A stretch of 60,154 bases of DNA from GCA-002790615 sp964438025. GTDB lineage: Bacteria > Patescibacteriota > Minisyncoccia > Moranbacterales > UBA2206. The stretch is from positions 1-60,154 of the forward strand of contig CAYTIK010000003.1 of assembly GCA_964438025.1 (NCBI GenBank), in the 5' to 3' direction. Below, piece after piece: positions 1 to 7,242 of the stretch (its first letter is position 1; the number at the start of each line of letters is the position of its first letter). The position numbers and the translations under genes were made by a program. The notes beneath the pieces were generated by a model. It worked only from the letters and a program-made list of their open reading frames with translations, searched no databases and was not told the DNA's origin.

Positions 1-585
1 ATCCAGTTGTGCAACAAAACCGGCCTCAAGGAGCGCTTGGAGCGCGTCAGAGGACTGCAGATAAAAACCATTGAGAAGGGCGTGCGTGTCGGCATGGAGC
101 TTTTTGGAGGGGAAATTGAGGAAGAATTGGAAAATATTTCCGGCAAGAAAATTATTGGCTCATCGGAAAAAATAAACTTTCTCCTTCCAGAAGGAAAAGA
201 ACTTGAGGTTTTAGCTAAAATTGATACCGGAGCTTATTCTACCTCTATTGATAGTGAATTAGCCAAACAATTGGGCTTTGGACCAACTCTAGAAAGTTTT
301 TCCCAAATTGATATTTCTGGCTATAAACTGTTGCCAGAAAACGAAAGTTCGATAAAAAAAGATTTTCTGGAAAAACACAAAGAAACAATACCTTTCTTGG
401 AAGATGTGGCGGTAATTTTTTCTTCCAGTGGCTCTTCTCTGCGGCCCATAATTAAGGCAGAATTTAAAATTAACAATGAAACTGTCTCCTCGCTGGTTAA
501 TATTACCAACCGCCAAAATCTAAAATATCCCGTCATCATCGGCAAGCGGGACTTAAAAAAGTTTTTAATCGATGTAACTAAATGA
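1..585 (+). CDS. Retropepsin-like (RimK-associated) protease, 5' partial
   Basis: The frame is open to the window edge; a TTG at position 7 is the first possible start, but the gene probably begins upstream. The central part resembles the retropepsin-like aspartic protease family (Pfam Zn_protease, once called ATP-dependent zinc protease) that is often encoded beside RimK-type ATP-grasp ligases. The visible active-site motif is DTGAYSTSID at about residues 73-82, preceded by a beta-strand (LAKID), and near the C-terminus comes the hydrophobic YPVIIGKRDL strand-turn typical of the fold. The stop overlaps the start of the next gene as ATGA, so the two are translationally coupled. The likely role is processing of a peptide or peptide tail made by the adjacent ligase; this is inference from family and neighbourhood. 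The first 45 residues are not recognised. Confidence 0.7.
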   Translation: MQLCNKTGLKERLERVRGLQIKTIEKGVRVGMELFGGEIEEELENISGKKIIGSSEKINFLLPEGKELEVLAKIDTGAYSTSIDSELAKQLGFGPTLESFSQIDISGYKLLPENESSIKKDFLEKHKETIPFLEDVAVIFSSSGSSLRPIIKAEFKINNETVSSLVNITNRQNLKYPVIIGKRDLKKFLIDVTK

Positions 586-1538
586 AAAAAGTATTAATTT
601 TATTCGGAAAAAGCAATTGGACCAAGAGTCGGCCTTTTGATAACCCGGATTACATGTACTCCTACGAATATTTTTATGACCTTTGCCGGAAAAATGGAAT
701 CCAACAATATCGTGCTTCCTACCAATGGTATGACTATAAAAAACATATTTTTAAATATGCCTGGGTCTTTAGAGGTAAGGATGCTAACTGGGAAAGAGTT
801 TATAATATTAAACCGGATCTAATTTATGATAAAACGAAAGCGCGACTTGAGGTGTATCATAAAAAAGAATTGATAGCTAAACATTATGCCTTTATCAATG
901 ATCTGAATTTTACCCGCATCATCGATGATAAATTTACTATCGGTCTTCTTTTTAAAAAATGGAGTAAGGAAAGTTGGTTTATAAAAAACGCTTACGAATT
1001 AAAAAAAATCCTTCCTCTTTTGCCATCAAAAAAAATTGTTATTAAGCCCAACAATGAAAGCGGAGGAAGCGGCATCCAAATTCTCAATAAAAATATCGCC
1101 CTCAAAAAAGCCGCTCTTGCTAAAGAGTGTCTGGTTCAAGAATTTATTGATTCTTCTCGAGGAGTTCCCGGTGTCAGCCATGCCATGCATGACCTGCGGC
1201 TAGTTTGCATCGATGAAAAAATTATTTATGCCTACATCCGAGAGCCCAAAAAAGGCAGTTATTTGGCCAATCTAGCCCAAGGAGGATCTTTGACGATTGC
1301 GCCTCTTAACAAGCTGCCCGTTTCTTTACAGCCTATAATTCAACATGCTAATGCTATTTTTAAAACTTTTAACCCCCGGGTTTATTCTCTTGATTTTATG
1401 TTTGACGAGAAAGCAAGGCCCTGGGTAGTAGAATTAAATTCCATGCCGGGATTATATTTTACTCCAGCTGAAAAACCCTTTATGGTAAAAATGTACCAAG
1501 AGCTTGTAAGAATGTTTAAGAAAAAACTTACATTATAG
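582..1538 (+). CDS. RimK-like ATP-grasp ligase
   Basis: A 318-residue ATP-grasp enzyme of the RimK / alpha-L-glutamate ligase type, which forms amide or peptide bonds through an acyl-phosphate. The N-terminal pre-ATP-grasp domain starts MKKVLILFGKSNW. The ATP-grasp core shows VIKPNNESGGSGI (nucleotide-binding lysine and glycine-rich loop), VQEFID, HDLRLVCIDEKIIYAYIREP and LDFMF with VVELNSMPG (metal-binding Asp/Glu/Asn). It overlaps the protease gene by four bases and is followed two bases later by a GNAT reading frame, so the three look like one cassette. The substrate cannot be told from sequence. The family call is secure; a specific RimK function (S6 modification) is not. Confidence 0.85.
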   Translation: MKKVLILFGKSNWTKSRPFDNPDYMYSYEYFYDLCRKNGIQQYRASYQWYDYKKHIFKYAWVFRGKDANWERVYNIKPDLIYDKTKARLEVYHKKELIAKHYAFINDLNFTRIIDDKFTIGLLFKKWSKESWFIKNAYELKKILPLLPSKKIVIKPNNESGGSGIQILNKNIALKKAALAKECLVQEFIDSSRGVPGVSHAMHDLRLVCIDEKIIYAYIREPKKGSYLANLAQGGSLTIAPLNKLPVSLQPIIQHANAIFKTFNPRVYSLDFMFDEKARPWVVELNSMPGLYFTPAEKPFMVKMYQELVRMFKKKLTL

Positions 1539-1540
1539 CC

Positions 1541-2025
1541 ATGAAGCTTCCTAATGTTGCGCTTTATAATTTTAAGAAATCTTCTCTAGGAGAGAGAAAG
1601 CTTCTGAAAAAAACCTTGGTTGATTTTTACAATGCCAATTTCCTTTTATCTCAATGGAGTGAAAAATATTTCAACATCTTCTTGGATGATAAAAACGCGA
1701 GAAAAATGGAATGTTTCGTGCTGGAAAAAAACAAAAAAACATTGGCTTTATCTTGGGCAGGAAGGTTGGCAATATAAAGGCTCGCTATAATCTGACGACT
1801 CTACTGGTGGATAAGCAGTTTCGCGGAAAAGGCTATAGCAAATTATTGCTAAACGCATTTTTAAAAAACGTAAAGAAGGCTAAATCTTCCCGGAAAGTGT
1901 ATTTGCATTTCAGGGATTCCAATAATTTTGAAAAGTTTTACCAGCACTATGGATTCAGTGGACATCGTATAACCGGAACCTACTCTAATGGAGAAAAAAA
2001 ACATTATATGGAAATAAAATTATAA
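1541..2025 (+). pseudogene. GNAT N-acetyltransferase split by a -1 frameshift
   Basis: Two overlapping frames together make one GNAT domain of about 160 residues. The first frame (1541-1777) gives the N-terminal half up to FVLEKNKK and then runs into unrelated residues and a stop. The second frame (continuing to 2025) supplies NIGFILGRK, then the acetyl-CoA loop VDKQFRGKGYSKLLLNAF (Q/R-x-x-G-x-G type), and FYQHYGF near the end. The switch lies in an A7-C-A7 tract at 1726-1739. Inserting one A restores the full domain. The tract contains A AAA AAC in the incoming frame (1726-1732), a slippery heptamer. It may be an inactivated gene, a homopolymer sequencing error or a programmed frameshift; sequence alone does not decide. 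Confidence 0.75.
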
Positions 2026-2051
2026 AATTATAAAAGTGGTATAGTAATTTT

Positions 2052-4598
2052 ATGTCTTATTATAACCTTTTTTCACCCCAAAAATCTCCCAATCTGCTGC
2101 ACAAAAAGCGCTGGGGATTTAAGTTTAACTTCAATTGGAAAAAAATCGGCAAAATTATCGGCTTTCTTTTTATTACTGGCTTTGTTTTTGTGGCCGGAGT
2201 TTTTTTATATTTTGCCAAAGATTTGCCCAGTCCCGGAAAGATTAATACGCGCTTTATTGCTGAATCCACCAAGATTTACGACCGCACCGGAGAGCATATC
2301 CTTTATGATATCCACGGAGAAGAAAAGAGAACCTTGATCCCCTTAAACGAAATTCCAGAGAGCGTGAAATATGCCACGATTGTACTGGAAGATCAGGATT
2401 TTTATAATCATTACGGCATTAAATTTTCCTCTATTATCCGCGCTTTAATGAAAGATATTTTGCATCGGGGCGTTGCCCAGGGCGGCTCGACCATTACCCA
2501 GCAGTTTATTAAAAATTCCGTCCTTTCGCCGGAAAGAACGCTCACGCGAAAAATCAAGGAGGTAATTCTCTCTTTGGAAGTAGAGCAAAAATTTTCTAAA
2601 GATGAAATTTTGGGCATGTATCTCAATGAAATTCCTTATGGCTCTAATGCCTACGGCATTGAAGCGGCGGCGCAAACTTTTTTCGGCAAACACGCTCGCG
2701 AATTAAGTTTAGATGAAGCTGCACTTTTATCTTCCCTTCCTCAAGCTCCGACTTTTTATTCCCCCTTAGGTTCTCACCCGGAAGAATTGAAATGGCGCCA
2801 GGAATTCACTTTAAAAAAACTGGCTGAATTGGGCTATATTACCGAAGCCGAAGCTCAAATAGCCATAGGCGTGGATGTTCTGGCTAAAATCAGCCCCCAG
2901 CAGGAAAATATCTCTGCTCCTCATTTTGTGATGTATGTTAAAGAATATCTGGAAAAAACTTACGGCCAGGAATTGGTAGCCAAGGGGGGCTTAAAAGTTT
3001 ATACGACTTTGGATTGGGATAAACAGCAAATCGCTGAACGGGTTGTTAAGGATGGCGCGGAAAAAAACGTTAAAAGCTACAATGCTTCCAATGCTTCTCT
3101 GGTCGCCATGGATCCAAAAAATGGGCAAATTTTAGCCATGGTCGGATCGAAGGATTATTTTAATCAAGCGATTGACGGCCAAGTGAATGTCGCTATCCGT
3201 GAACGCCAACCCGGCTCTTCTTTCAAGCCCTATGTTTATTTGACGGCTTTTAAAAGAGGTTACACACCGGAAACTTTTCTTTGGGACGTCGATACGGAAT
3301 TTGAAACCGGCACTAATAAAACTTACAATCCGAAAAATTACGACGGAAAAAATCGCGGCCCCTTAAAAATGAAAGAGGCGCTGGCGATGTCGCTCAATGT
3401 TCCCGCCGTGAAAACGCTTTATCTAGCAGGCGTAAAAAACTCTTTAGAGACCGCCAAGTCTATGGGCATAACTTCCTTAACTGATCCCAACCGCGTTGGC
3501 CTTTCCTTGGTTTTGGGCGGTGGCGAAGTAAAATTATTGGACCATGTTAATGCTTTTGCGACTTTGGCAACGGGTGGAATTTACCGGAAAAAAACAGCTA
3601 TTTTAAAAATTCAAGATGCTGCGGGAACTGTGCTGGAAGAATTTAAAACTAATCCGGGAGAAAGAGTGGTAGAAGAAAAATATGTAGCAATGCTGGACTA
3701 TATCCTTTCCACCAATGATTTGCGTAAGCCAGTTTTTGGCGAAAACAGCCCGTTGCGTTTTGATAACCGACCGGTAGCTGCTAAAACCGGCACTACTAAT
3801 GAATGGCGCGACGGCTGGACTGTCGGCTACACGCCTTCCCTAACGGTTGGCGTCTGGGCTGGCAACAACGACAATTCGCCTATGGCGCAGAATGCAGATG
3901 GAGTTTTTGTCGCCGCTCCGATTTTCCGCAGTTTTATGGATCAGGCTCTCCAAAATTCTAACATTGAACCTTTTCCCAAATACGAAAAGGAGGAAACCGG
4001 CAAACCCATCCTAGATGGCACGCTCGAAATGAACGAAAAAATCGATGTTTGTGAAACTTCCGGCAAAGATAAGTACTGTTTAGCTACCGATGCTTGCCCG
4101 GAAAGCACCCGCAAAGAGAAAAAGTTTTTCACCGGGCATGACACGCTGTGGTATGTAAAAAAAGATGACCCGCGCGGAGAGGCGCCAAAAAATCCAGCCG
4201 ATGACCCCCAATTCAAAAACTGGGAAAAAGCCGTGCAAAAATGGGTGGAAAAAGAGAAGGATTATTCCAGCGATCAAGCGCCGGAAGATAACTGTCAGGA
4301 AAGCGATTTTAAAGATTATCTACCCTCTATTAAAATTACCAGCCCGGATGACGGTAAAACCATTACCAGCTCACCTTTTACGATCAAAGCCTCTCTAAGC
4401 GCCGGCTATGGAATTGAAAAAGCTACGCTTTATGTCGATGGAGATTCCAAAGACACTACTAGTTCTGCTGATTTTAGTTATGATTATTCAGTGCCGGACA
4501 GCCAAAGAAACACTGATTTGGAAATTAAAATAGAACTTTTGGACAAAAACGGCAATTCCACTTCATCAACCGTAGACGTCGCCACAGATATCCTTTAA
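2052..4598 (+). CDS. Class A penicillin-binding protein (PBP1A-like)
   Basis: A bifunctional peptidoglycan synthase of 848 residues. Residues about 34-56 form a single membrane anchor. The GT51 transglycosylase domain follows, with EDQDFYNHYGI (catalytic Glu about 113), GGSTITQQFIKN and the helix EVEQKFSKDEILGMYLNEIP. The transpeptidase domain has the serine motif GSSFK (about 387-391), the SLN motif in MSLNVPAVK, and KTGTTNEW (about 578). The last 100 residues, after SIKITSPDDG, look like a beta-sandwich (Ig-like or PBP C-terminal) domain. It polymerises and crosslinks glycan outside the membrane. It starts 26 bases after the acetyltransferase frame and is read in the same direction. All catalytic motifs are intact. 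Confidence 0.96.
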   Translation: MSYYNLFSPQKSPNLLHKKRWGFKFNFNWKKIGKIIGFLFITGFVFVAGVFLYFAKDLPSPGKINTRFIAESTKIYDRTGEHILYDIHGEEKRTLIPLNEIPESVKYATIVLEDQDFYNHYGIKFSSIIRALMKDILHRGVAQGGSTITQQFIKNSVLSPERTLTRKIKEVILSLEVEQKFSKDEILGMYLNEIPYGSNAYGIEAAAQTFFGKHARELSLDEAALLSSLPQAPTFYSPLGSHPEELKWRQEFTLKKLAELGYITEAEAQIAIGVDVLAKISPQQENISAPHFVMYVKEYLEKTYGQELVAKGGLKVYTTLDWDKQQIAERVVKDGAEKNVKSYNASNASLVAMDPKNGQILAMVGSKDYFNQAIDGQVNVAIRERQPGSSFKPYVYLTAFKRGYTPETFLWDVDTEFETGTNKTYNPKNYDGKNRGPLKMKEALAMSLNVPAVKTLYLAGVKNSLETAKSMGITSLTDPNRVGLSLVLGGGEVKLLDHVNAFATLATGGIYRKKTAILKIQDAAGTVLEEFKTNPGERVVEEKYVAMLDYILSTNDLRKPVFGENSPLRFDNRPVAAKTGTTNEWRDGWTVGYTPSLTVGVWAGNNDNSPMAQNADGVFVAAPIFRSFMDQALQNSNIEPFPKYEKEETGKPILDGTLEMNEKIDVCETSGKDKYCLATDACPESTRKEKKFFTGHDTLWYVKKDDPRGEAPKNPADDPQFKNWEKAVQKWVEKEKDYSSDQAPEDNCQESDFKDYLPSIKITSPDDGKTITSSPFTIKASLSAGYGIEKATLYVDGDSKDTTSSADFSYDYSVPDSQRNTDLEIKIELLDKNGNSTSSTVDVATDIL

Positions 4599-4817
4599 AA
4601 AATACTCCTTGGAATAGCTTTAATCAATGTATCACGAAACCACGGCCGTCGTTGAAACGGCACGATAATAGTTTTTTAATATTTTTCTTTTATGCTTTTT
4701 TAGCATGCGACCGCTTATTAAAAAAGCACTTCTCGTTGTATTACCAAACAAAAATACCCATACAAATGAGTATTTTTGTGGAAGGTCACACTTTTTATAC
4801 GCTAACTTAAGAAATTT
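4599..4817. other. Intergenic region with weak terminator-like hairpins
   Basis: This AT-rich stretch separates the convergent penicillin-binding protein and restriction-locus genes. Two inverted repeats are visible: GCCGT/ACGGC (4645-4661), followed about ten bases later by T6 on the plus strand, and CAAAAATAC/GTATTTTTG (4749-4778), which could work in both directions. Neither is a textbook terminator. I see no gene here. Confidence 0.4.
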
Positions 4818-5255
4818 TTATTTTTTCAATAAATCTTCAATTTTTATCCAATCCGCATTATATCCCAAATACATGCCCAACCCTGCTGAAAAAAAATAAT
4901 ATACGTATCCAGAAGTTTCTTTAAATAAATGGAGAACTGAAAATATAATTAATGATATTGCTATCAATCTTGGAAAATAATTAAATATATACGATGACCA
5001 TGGATTATCTTTAGAATGTCCTCCTTTTGCAACCAATAACGCCAAAAAAGAAAACCCCATAAATGAGAAAGGTAAAACCCAAATAAATCTATATACATTC
5101 TTAAAACCATCGACTTCATTCAGATAAAAAAACTTATTTCCATCTAAAAAAATTATTACGATGGTTAATAAGCTTAATATTAAAATATAGGAAAACCAAC
5201 GGAATCTCCTCCAATCGGAAATATTTATTTTTTGACAAATTTTTTCAAAATTCAT
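4818..5255 (-). CDS. Small membrane protein of the restriction locus
   Basis: A 145-residue protein that I do not recognise. It has a charged N-terminus (MNFEKICQKINISDWRRFR), then about four hydrophobic segments around residues 21-38, 58-78, 95-110 and 118-133, and a charged tail. It is the last gene of the leftward block that starts at lexA, 14 bases after hsdS. Its AT-rich composition matches the HEPN-like gene and differs from the core genes nearby. A role linked to the restriction system is only guessed from position; it could be an unrelated passenger. Confidence 0.65.
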   Translation of the reverse strand: MNFEKICQKINISDWRRFRWFSYILILSLLTIVIIFLDGNKFFYLNEVDGFKNVYRFIWVLPFSFMGFSFLALLVAKGGHSKDNPWSSYIFNYFPRLIAISLIIFSVLHLFKETSGYVYYFFSAGLGMYLGYNADWIKIEDLLKK

Positions 5256-5269
5256 ATTTATTAAAACTA

Positions 5270-6619
5270 TTATGTTTTCTCAATCATTTCTTCAACTTTT
5301 CTTTTAGCTTCTCCTAAAAGTTCTTTGGCCTTTTTTCGCGCTTTGTGTGATTGCCGCACAAGATCAGAAATTTTCCGCTGAATTTCTTTTGGTAAAATTG
5401 GAATCAAAACATTTTTAATTTGCTCCGGTTTCCAATGAGCAATAACCGAACCGCCTGCGTCTCGCTCAGCTTGCATTTGCCCAATAACAGAATTTAGACA
5501 AAGAGCTAAATATTCGTTCTCGACTTCTGTATTTTTTAATTTTAATCGCAAAGTTCCTCCGGAAATGATTCCTTGAATATCTTCCTTTAAAACATAGGTA
5601 ATTCCAGGTGTAGCGTCTTTTGTCAATAAAATTTCTCCTTTTTTTGGCTCAAAATCTTTTTTCAAACTTTCATACAACTTATCACTTAAATATTTTTGAT
5701 CGATCTCTACGATCCCAAATTTCGTCATACTGCTAACGCGAATAAAAACTTTTCCTTCTTCCTGATATTCTTCCGCCCCAACTTCAATTCCCTTTTTTAT
5801 CGAAACCAACTCGCCCAATTTGCTTGCATTATATTTCTTTACTTTATCTTCTATAATCTTATATTTTGGCTGAAAATATTCAGCGTCTATGCGCTTAAAA
5901 ATTTTTACATCAGAAAGATTAACAATGGACGACAATTTTTCTATATTATCAAAGCCTATCAATTCCAACTCTTTCAAAAGCAAACTTTCAGATTGTTGGT
6001 ATAACAGCTTTGATTGCTCATGCAATTCATATGACTTTACAACCAATTGATCAATTGTTTCCTGAAATTCTTTAGAAAATACGGGAATTCGTATTTCTCG
6101 TAAAGTCGCTGGACTGAAATTTGTTTGGTTGCTCGTCAATGAAAATCTCTCGATTTCGCCTCTCCCAATTCGCGAATTTAAATATGTCATTAACGACGCT
6201 GGATTTAAAATATCCTTTTTTGTTCTAACACGAAATAAATACGAAGCAAAAATGTATTTGTTATCATTCATTATTATAGCGCTCTTACCAACAAGCTTCG
6301 GATTGCCGTTTGTTCTGCATATTAGAACATCATCCTTTTTTAGTTGCAATTCTCTGGCCATATTTTCACTAACTCTGTTGCAATATTTTTTTGGTTTTTC
6401 TATAAATACATCATCAAATTCATTTAATCTCAATGTGGGGAATCCTAACCCATCTTCGTTTAAATCTTCTGATGTTCCATACTGAATAAAATCTAAAATA
6501 TCACTAATTTTATTCCAAGATCCTTTTGAAAAATCAATACACACAGCGGGATTATAATATTCCGCATCCAGTCGCATCGCGCCTTCGAGTTTAGATTTTT
6601 TAATTATAGAGTAGATCAT
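5270..6619 (-). CDS. hsdS: Type I-like specificity subunit HsdS
   Basis: The 449-residue DNA-recognition subunit. It shows the usual two-fold layout: each target-recognition half begins with a similar block, RLDAEYYNP (residues about 16-24) and RIDAEYFQP (about 242-250). Each half ends in a conserved helical region; the second is rich in Lys/Glu (KARKKAKELLGEAKRKVEEM). The halves therefore read the two parts of a bipartite site and dock the methylase subunit. Its start overlaps the HEPN-like gene by four bases (ATGA). Residues 4-19 are echoed in a broken copy just downstream of hsdM (7170-7230). The target sequence cannot be predicted. Confidence 0.92.
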   Translation of the reverse strand: MIYSIIKKSKLEGAMRLDAEYYNPAVCIDFSKGSWNKISDILDFIQYGTSEDLNEDGLGFPTLRLNEFDDVFIEKPKKYCNRVSENMARELQLKKDDVLICRTNGNPKLVGKSAIIMNDNKYIFASYLFRVRTKKDILNPASLMTYLNSRIGRGEIERFSLTSNQTNFSPATLREIRIPVFSKEFQETIDQLVVKSYELHEQSKLLYQQSESLLLKELELIGFDNIEKLSSIVNLSDVKIFKRIDAEYFQPKYKIIEDKVKKYNASKLGELVSIKKGIEVGAEEYQEEGKVFIRVSSMTKFGIVEIDQKYLSDKLYESLKKDFEPKKGEILLTKDATPGITYVLKEDIQGIISGGTLRLKLKNTEVENEYLALCLNSVIGQMQAERDAGGSVIAHWKPEQIKNVLIPILPKEIQRKISDLVRQSHKARKKAKELLGEAKRKVEEMIEKT

Positions 6620-7155
6620 ATAATTTTTGCTATCCTGGTTTTATCACTTAAAAAACTAAATCTTCTTCGAAACTCCTTTAAAAATACCCCTGCACTTAAT
6701 TTATTTTCATATTCTTGAAAAGAAAATTTTAAATATTCAAATAAACCAAAAATGTTAATTTCTAACTTATCTGGTGTGGGAGTCTTAAACAGTAATTGAG
6801 CATTCTTTTCATAAAAAACTCCTGTTCCTATTCCCGGTAATCCCTCGTGGATTAGTCCTGACCGAAAATTATTATAGAATAACTCCAATATGCTACGTTT
6901 ATAAAGCACTTTTCCGCGAGATTTTGCAAGAAGTCTATATCTAAATCTAGGCATAAATTCCTTCATAAAATTAACAAATCTATATTTAGATCCATTATAT
7001 TCGGTAGCTCCAAACCTAAAACCTGAAAGAGCATCAATTGCACAACAAATTAACTTTGCTGCACCAACATACGCCCCTGCCTGAATAGTTTTTTCTATGT
7101 CGTTTAGGTGCCATCTTTTAAACTGTTCCCAGAACAACTTTTCTTGTTCATTCAT
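6616..7155 (-). CDS. HEPN-like protein between hsdM and hsdS
   Basis: A 179-residue, mostly helical protein that I cannot name with certainty. It carries FRSGLIHEG, in which R98-x4-H103 fits the R-x4-6-H signature of HEPN ribonucleases, preceded by LYKRSILELFYNNF and an earlier helix AGAYVGAAKLICCAIDALSGF. HEPN proteins are often found beside restriction, abortive-infection and toxin-antitoxin genes and act as RNases. The gene sits inside an operon, overlaps hsdS by four bases and is preceded by a fragment of hsdS, suggesting insertion at the hsdM-hsdS junction. No nucleotidyltransferase (MNT) partner is present. The fold assignment is inferred from one motif plus context. Confidence 0.6.
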   Translation of the reverse strand: MNEQEKLFWEQFKRWHLNDIEKTIQAGAYVGAAKLICCAIDALSGFRFGATEYNGSKYRFVNFMKEFMPRFRYRLLAKSRGKVLYKRSILELFYNNFRSGLIHEGLPGIGTGVFYEKNAQLLFKTPTPDKLEINIFGLFEYLKFSFQEYENKLSAGVFLKEFRRRFSFLSDKTRIAKII

Positions 7156-7169
7156 AATTGAAAATTTTT

Positions 7170-7230
7170 TTATATTTTGTATTCAGTCGTGTTGTGCCTT
7201 CGAGTTTAGATTTTTGAATTATTGAGATAT
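7170..7230 (-). pseudogene. Degenerate duplicate of the hsdS 5' end
   Basis: Read leftward, this stretch translates as ISIIQKSKLEG, TTRLNTKY, closely matching SIIKKSKLEG, AMRLDAEY at the start of HsdS. The DNA shares a perfect 20-base block (7196-7215 and 6581-6600) with further similarity on both sides. The copy has no start codon in frame and ends after about 25 codons at a TGA near the start of the HEPN-like gene. It marks the position where hsdS would be expected directly after hsdM. Confidence 0.8.
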
Positions 7231-7242
7231 TTTGTATATTTT

